Below, one piece after another: positions 61,696-64,000 of a DNA stretch of 64,000 bases (positions within the stretch are counted from its first letter, which is position 1; each line of letters starts with the position of its first letter). The stretch is from Skeletonema tropicum (taxonomy: Eukaryota > Bacillariophyta > Thalassiosirophyceae > Thalassiosirales > Thalassiosiraceae), in NCBI GenBank assembly GCA_037178625.1, contig JAWZXG010000026.1, positions 186,001 to 250,000 of the forward strand, written 5' to 3'. The position numbers were made by a program, and so were the translations under genes. Below the pieces are notes generated by a model. That model saw only the letters and a program-made list of their open reading frames with translations. It was not told where the DNA came from and did no database searches.

Positions 61696-63134
61696 ATGCC
61701 TACTACTGCTAGTAAAAGGGGGGCGCCACACATTGTGCAACAGGGTGCATTGTGGCACCACCTATTTCCTCAATTTGTCTTCGTGCTAGTTGGACTTCGC
61801 CCGGCATGTTGAACCGCTACATCAAGATTGCCGATGCTGGTGATGAACACGTTGGAAAGGTGGTTTGTGGTAGGGATAGACTGGGTGTTGGTTTTGCGGA
61901 GTCACAGCCATACTTCGATTTCAGTGACTTTGACGGAGCAGAATATGCCGCCCGGCATGCTGCTGTAAATGCTTGGATTAAGGCTCGTATGCCCGTGGAG
62001 GCACGCTCAAATGAGGCTGTATTTTTACTGTTTAAGGCATGCATTGCATCGCTTGTGTATCACAAGAAGAAGGGGAACCTTGACTCAATGCATTCAAATT
62101 GTCCACTGCGCACAAGCATTTTCTGGATCGAGGATGTTCCATTCGTTGATTGTGTGACAACAAAGTATCCTTGGAACAAGACAGATGACACGCCAGAGCT
62201 TACTGGTATACCTCCAGATGTTGCTTTGTTGGTAAAGGTGCAGAGCTTGAAGGAAGAGCTAGCCAAGATGAAAGAGGATCTCAAGGAATCATTCAAAGAC
62301 ATCTTAGTAAATCAGCTAGATTCAAGAAATGTTGGAGGAACAAACTTTACGCAATCAACCATCATCATGGAGAAGCTGGATGCGCTACTAGAGAAAGCTG
62401 GAAACATTTATGAGCGCCCCAGTGGTAGGACCCGCCGTCCCTTCGACGACGACGACGAGGAAGAAGACAATGATGTTGATGATTTAGTGGTAGAATACGA
62501 CATTGCAGCAGAGGAACCTACGTTGGATGGTGTGGATAAGGCTGCGGTCACCCCGTTGGTCAAAGAGGCGCTTGCAAAGAAGCGAAGAGAGGAGATGCTT
62601 CAGCAGCGGAAGTGGTCGATGGGGGTGAGTTCTGAAGGCATTTTGACTCCTCTTCCTCCAGATTTTACTTTTCCCCAGATGAACATGAACGGATTGATCA
62701 CCAAGTGGTTTCTTGGGGATAAAAAGAACAACATACCACCGTATCGACTCCTCCACGCTAACAATAATTTCATCGAACACGTTAAAAATGGAAAGAGGGA
62801 CATCTCGAAGATGGGTAAAGTAATGGAGAAGGTAAAGCACTTTGGAATGACAGTGGATGCTTGGCCGTCGGATGGTAAGTGGGATGGTAGCAAGGTGGCG
62901 ACGCTGTACTCGAAAGTTTGGCCTCTTTTAGATCCGTACCTCGTAACGCAAGGGAAGCACGGAGCAAAGAGCGCGGCAAAAAGTCGTAGGGAGCAGAACA
63001 GTTGGAGAACATGCTACAACAAAATGGTGGATAGATGATTGTTGAAGGGTGGCAAGAAGCGTAAGGCGAAAAAGACAAACAATGCACCGGTAGAACCCCA
63101 ACAGAAGAAGAGGAAGCAAGAATATTTAGTTTAA
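61696..63134 (+). pseudogene. GCR1_C / Crypton-like DNA-binding protein, broken twice
   Basis: From ATG 61696 the first frame (MPTTASKRGAP...FVFVLVGLRP) hits a stop near 61814. The continuation MLNRYIKIADAGDEHVGK lies in another frame, so about one base is gained or lost near 61803. The long frame then runs to TGA at 63036-63038, beyond which the same frame stays open for 31 basic codons (KGGKKRKAKK) to TAA at 63134; a Trp-to-stop change is the simplest reading. The middle has a coiled coil (SLKEELAKMKEDLKESF) and an acidic stretch. The C-terminal MNMNGLITKWFLGDKKNNIPPYRLL...SKMGKVMEKV resembles GCR1_C DNA-binding domains found in Cryptons and related diatom repeats. The family call is tentative. 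Confidence 0.55.
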
Positions 63135-63204
63135 TATAATATATGTGAATTTGTTCGTTCCGTTTGATTTAATATTGATCGATATTGACTTTCATTCCAA
63201 TCTT

Positions 63205-63305
63205 TTCCTGCATTATGCGTGTGGGTATTTCAGTAGGGTTATTGGTGGGAGCCCTTTTCCTGCATTATGTTGTGTGGGTTTTTCAGTAGGGTTCGTGGTG
63301 GGTTG
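63205..63305. repeat. Two-copy ~50-bp tandem repeat
   Basis: TTTCCTGCATTATG.GTGTGGGT.TTTCAGTAGGGTT...GGTGGG occurs twice, at about 63205 and 63256, downstream of the broken gene. Confidence 0.85.
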
Positions 63306-63476
63306 GGCTCCCTCCTGGTTTTGTCTCCCCTTTTTGAAGATGTCTGTACTTCACCCGTCAAGGTCCCTTTTGTCCACTTATTCTCATGAAACAATACTTA
63401 TAGCACTGTAGGGACCAAATATGAGCCCAAACATTTTAGGCGATGGTATTAGACAAAATTTAATGTGCCAGCACTA

Positions 63477-63990
63477 GCTACTGGCGGGAACTAAATCGTA
63501 CCGGAAATAAATCGTACCACGGAGACATCTCCACACAAATCACTAACAAAACACAAAAACGACGCATTCTACACCCTAATATCATGGTTCTGAGCCTCCA
63601 TGTCAACGCCTATCCCAAATAATCGACCATAATATGATAGTATAGACAAGTAGCTTTCGATAGAACCACTGGTCAACGTTGTAGGTAGTATACTCGCATA
63701 GCAGCAGCAGCACAGGCATGCAGATATGCCGTAGACATGCGTCATTCTAGATCGAAATAACAGTTATTGGTCCCAAATTTGTCGATAGGTGCTCCATCTC
63801 GACGAACTATAGTCTCTTCTGCATCATATCATGTATATATACTGTTTGGGATTCTATTTTTAGACCGCTCTATGTATTTTCGTCGAGTAGCATGGCCGAA
63901 TTTATGACTCTTTTCATGTTGTTAGTGTTTTGTGCGTAAAATTTGATAAATCGTACCGCGGCGAGGTACGATTTAGTTCCCGCCAGTAGC
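63477..63990. mobile_element. MITE-like element, 514 bp, TA-flanked
   Basis: Inverted ends GCTACTGGCGGGAACTAAAT... (26 bp to ATCGTACC) at 63477 and 63990 are flanked by TA (63475-63476 and 63991-63992) or, more widely, CTAG. Subterminal AAATCGTACC repeats occur in both arms. The interior is AT-rich without a coding frame. TA flanks suggest Tc1/mariner or a related group. Confidence 0.75.
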
Positions 63991-64000
63991 TAGCTATAAG

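Overview
The window looks like nuclear DNA of a diatom, most likely a centric one. The evidence is compact genes with short GT-AG introns (82-125 nt), a plastid-type presequence with a TS-AF cleavage motif on a glutaredoxin-like protein, C-x4-C...C-x2-H zinc-repeat and Pro/Gln-rich proteins of a type I associate with diatoms, a Ty1/copia element with one gag-pol frame, and fragments resembling diatom LINE reverse transcriptases. Species assignment is inference; no marker gene fixes it.

Layout. 1-10.2 kb holds ordinary genes: phosphomannose isomerase (partial, minus), a coiled-coil protein (minus), an MDR oxidoreductase (plus), S-adenosylmethionine decarboxylase (minus), a secreted alpha/beta-hydrolase-like protein (plus, one intron) and a zinc-repeat protein (minus). 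10.87-16.43 kb is a complete MULE transposon with 92-bp terminal inverted repeats and a 9-bp target duplication. It carries a spliced transposase and a convergent second gene with the H-x-D...H...R layout of a 2OG-Fe(II) dioxygenase. A hAT-like MITE lies 13 bp beyond its end. 16.9-30 kb has cysteine dioxygenase (three exons), a plastid glutaredoxin-like gene, a secreted Gly-Asn-repeat protein and the first copies of an expanded family of two-TM proteins resembling SLATT effectors. 30-40.6 kb is gene-poor and full of duplications, with two Pro/Gln-rich paralogues, a LINE fossil, a 144-bp palindrome and a 90-bp palindromic insertion bearing tRNA D-arm sequence. 40.63-47.52 kb is a structurally complete Ty1/copia retrotransposon. 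48-57 kb has a frameshifted alpha/beta-hydrolase gene with a decayed duplicate, more SLATT-like copies and a third Pro/Gln-rich gene. 57-64 kb is transposon-rich: an RT-associated ORF, an LTR-like repeat pair, a non-autonomous LTR element with target duplication, palindromic repeats, a broken GCR1_C/Crypton-like gene and a terminal MITE.

How genes relate. The housekeeping genes form no operon or pathway cluster. The signal specific to this window is the SLATT-like family: five gene-length copies plus fragments, with exchangeable N-termini. Two copies are fused, through an intron of conserved position and sequence, to a thioredoxin fold whose CxxC has become SAFC. They interdigitate with the Pro/Gln-rich family, suggesting a rapidly rearranging accessory locus. 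The other unusual feature is the MULE dioxygenase-like cargo gene, reminiscent of TET/JBP genes carried by fungal KDZ transposons.
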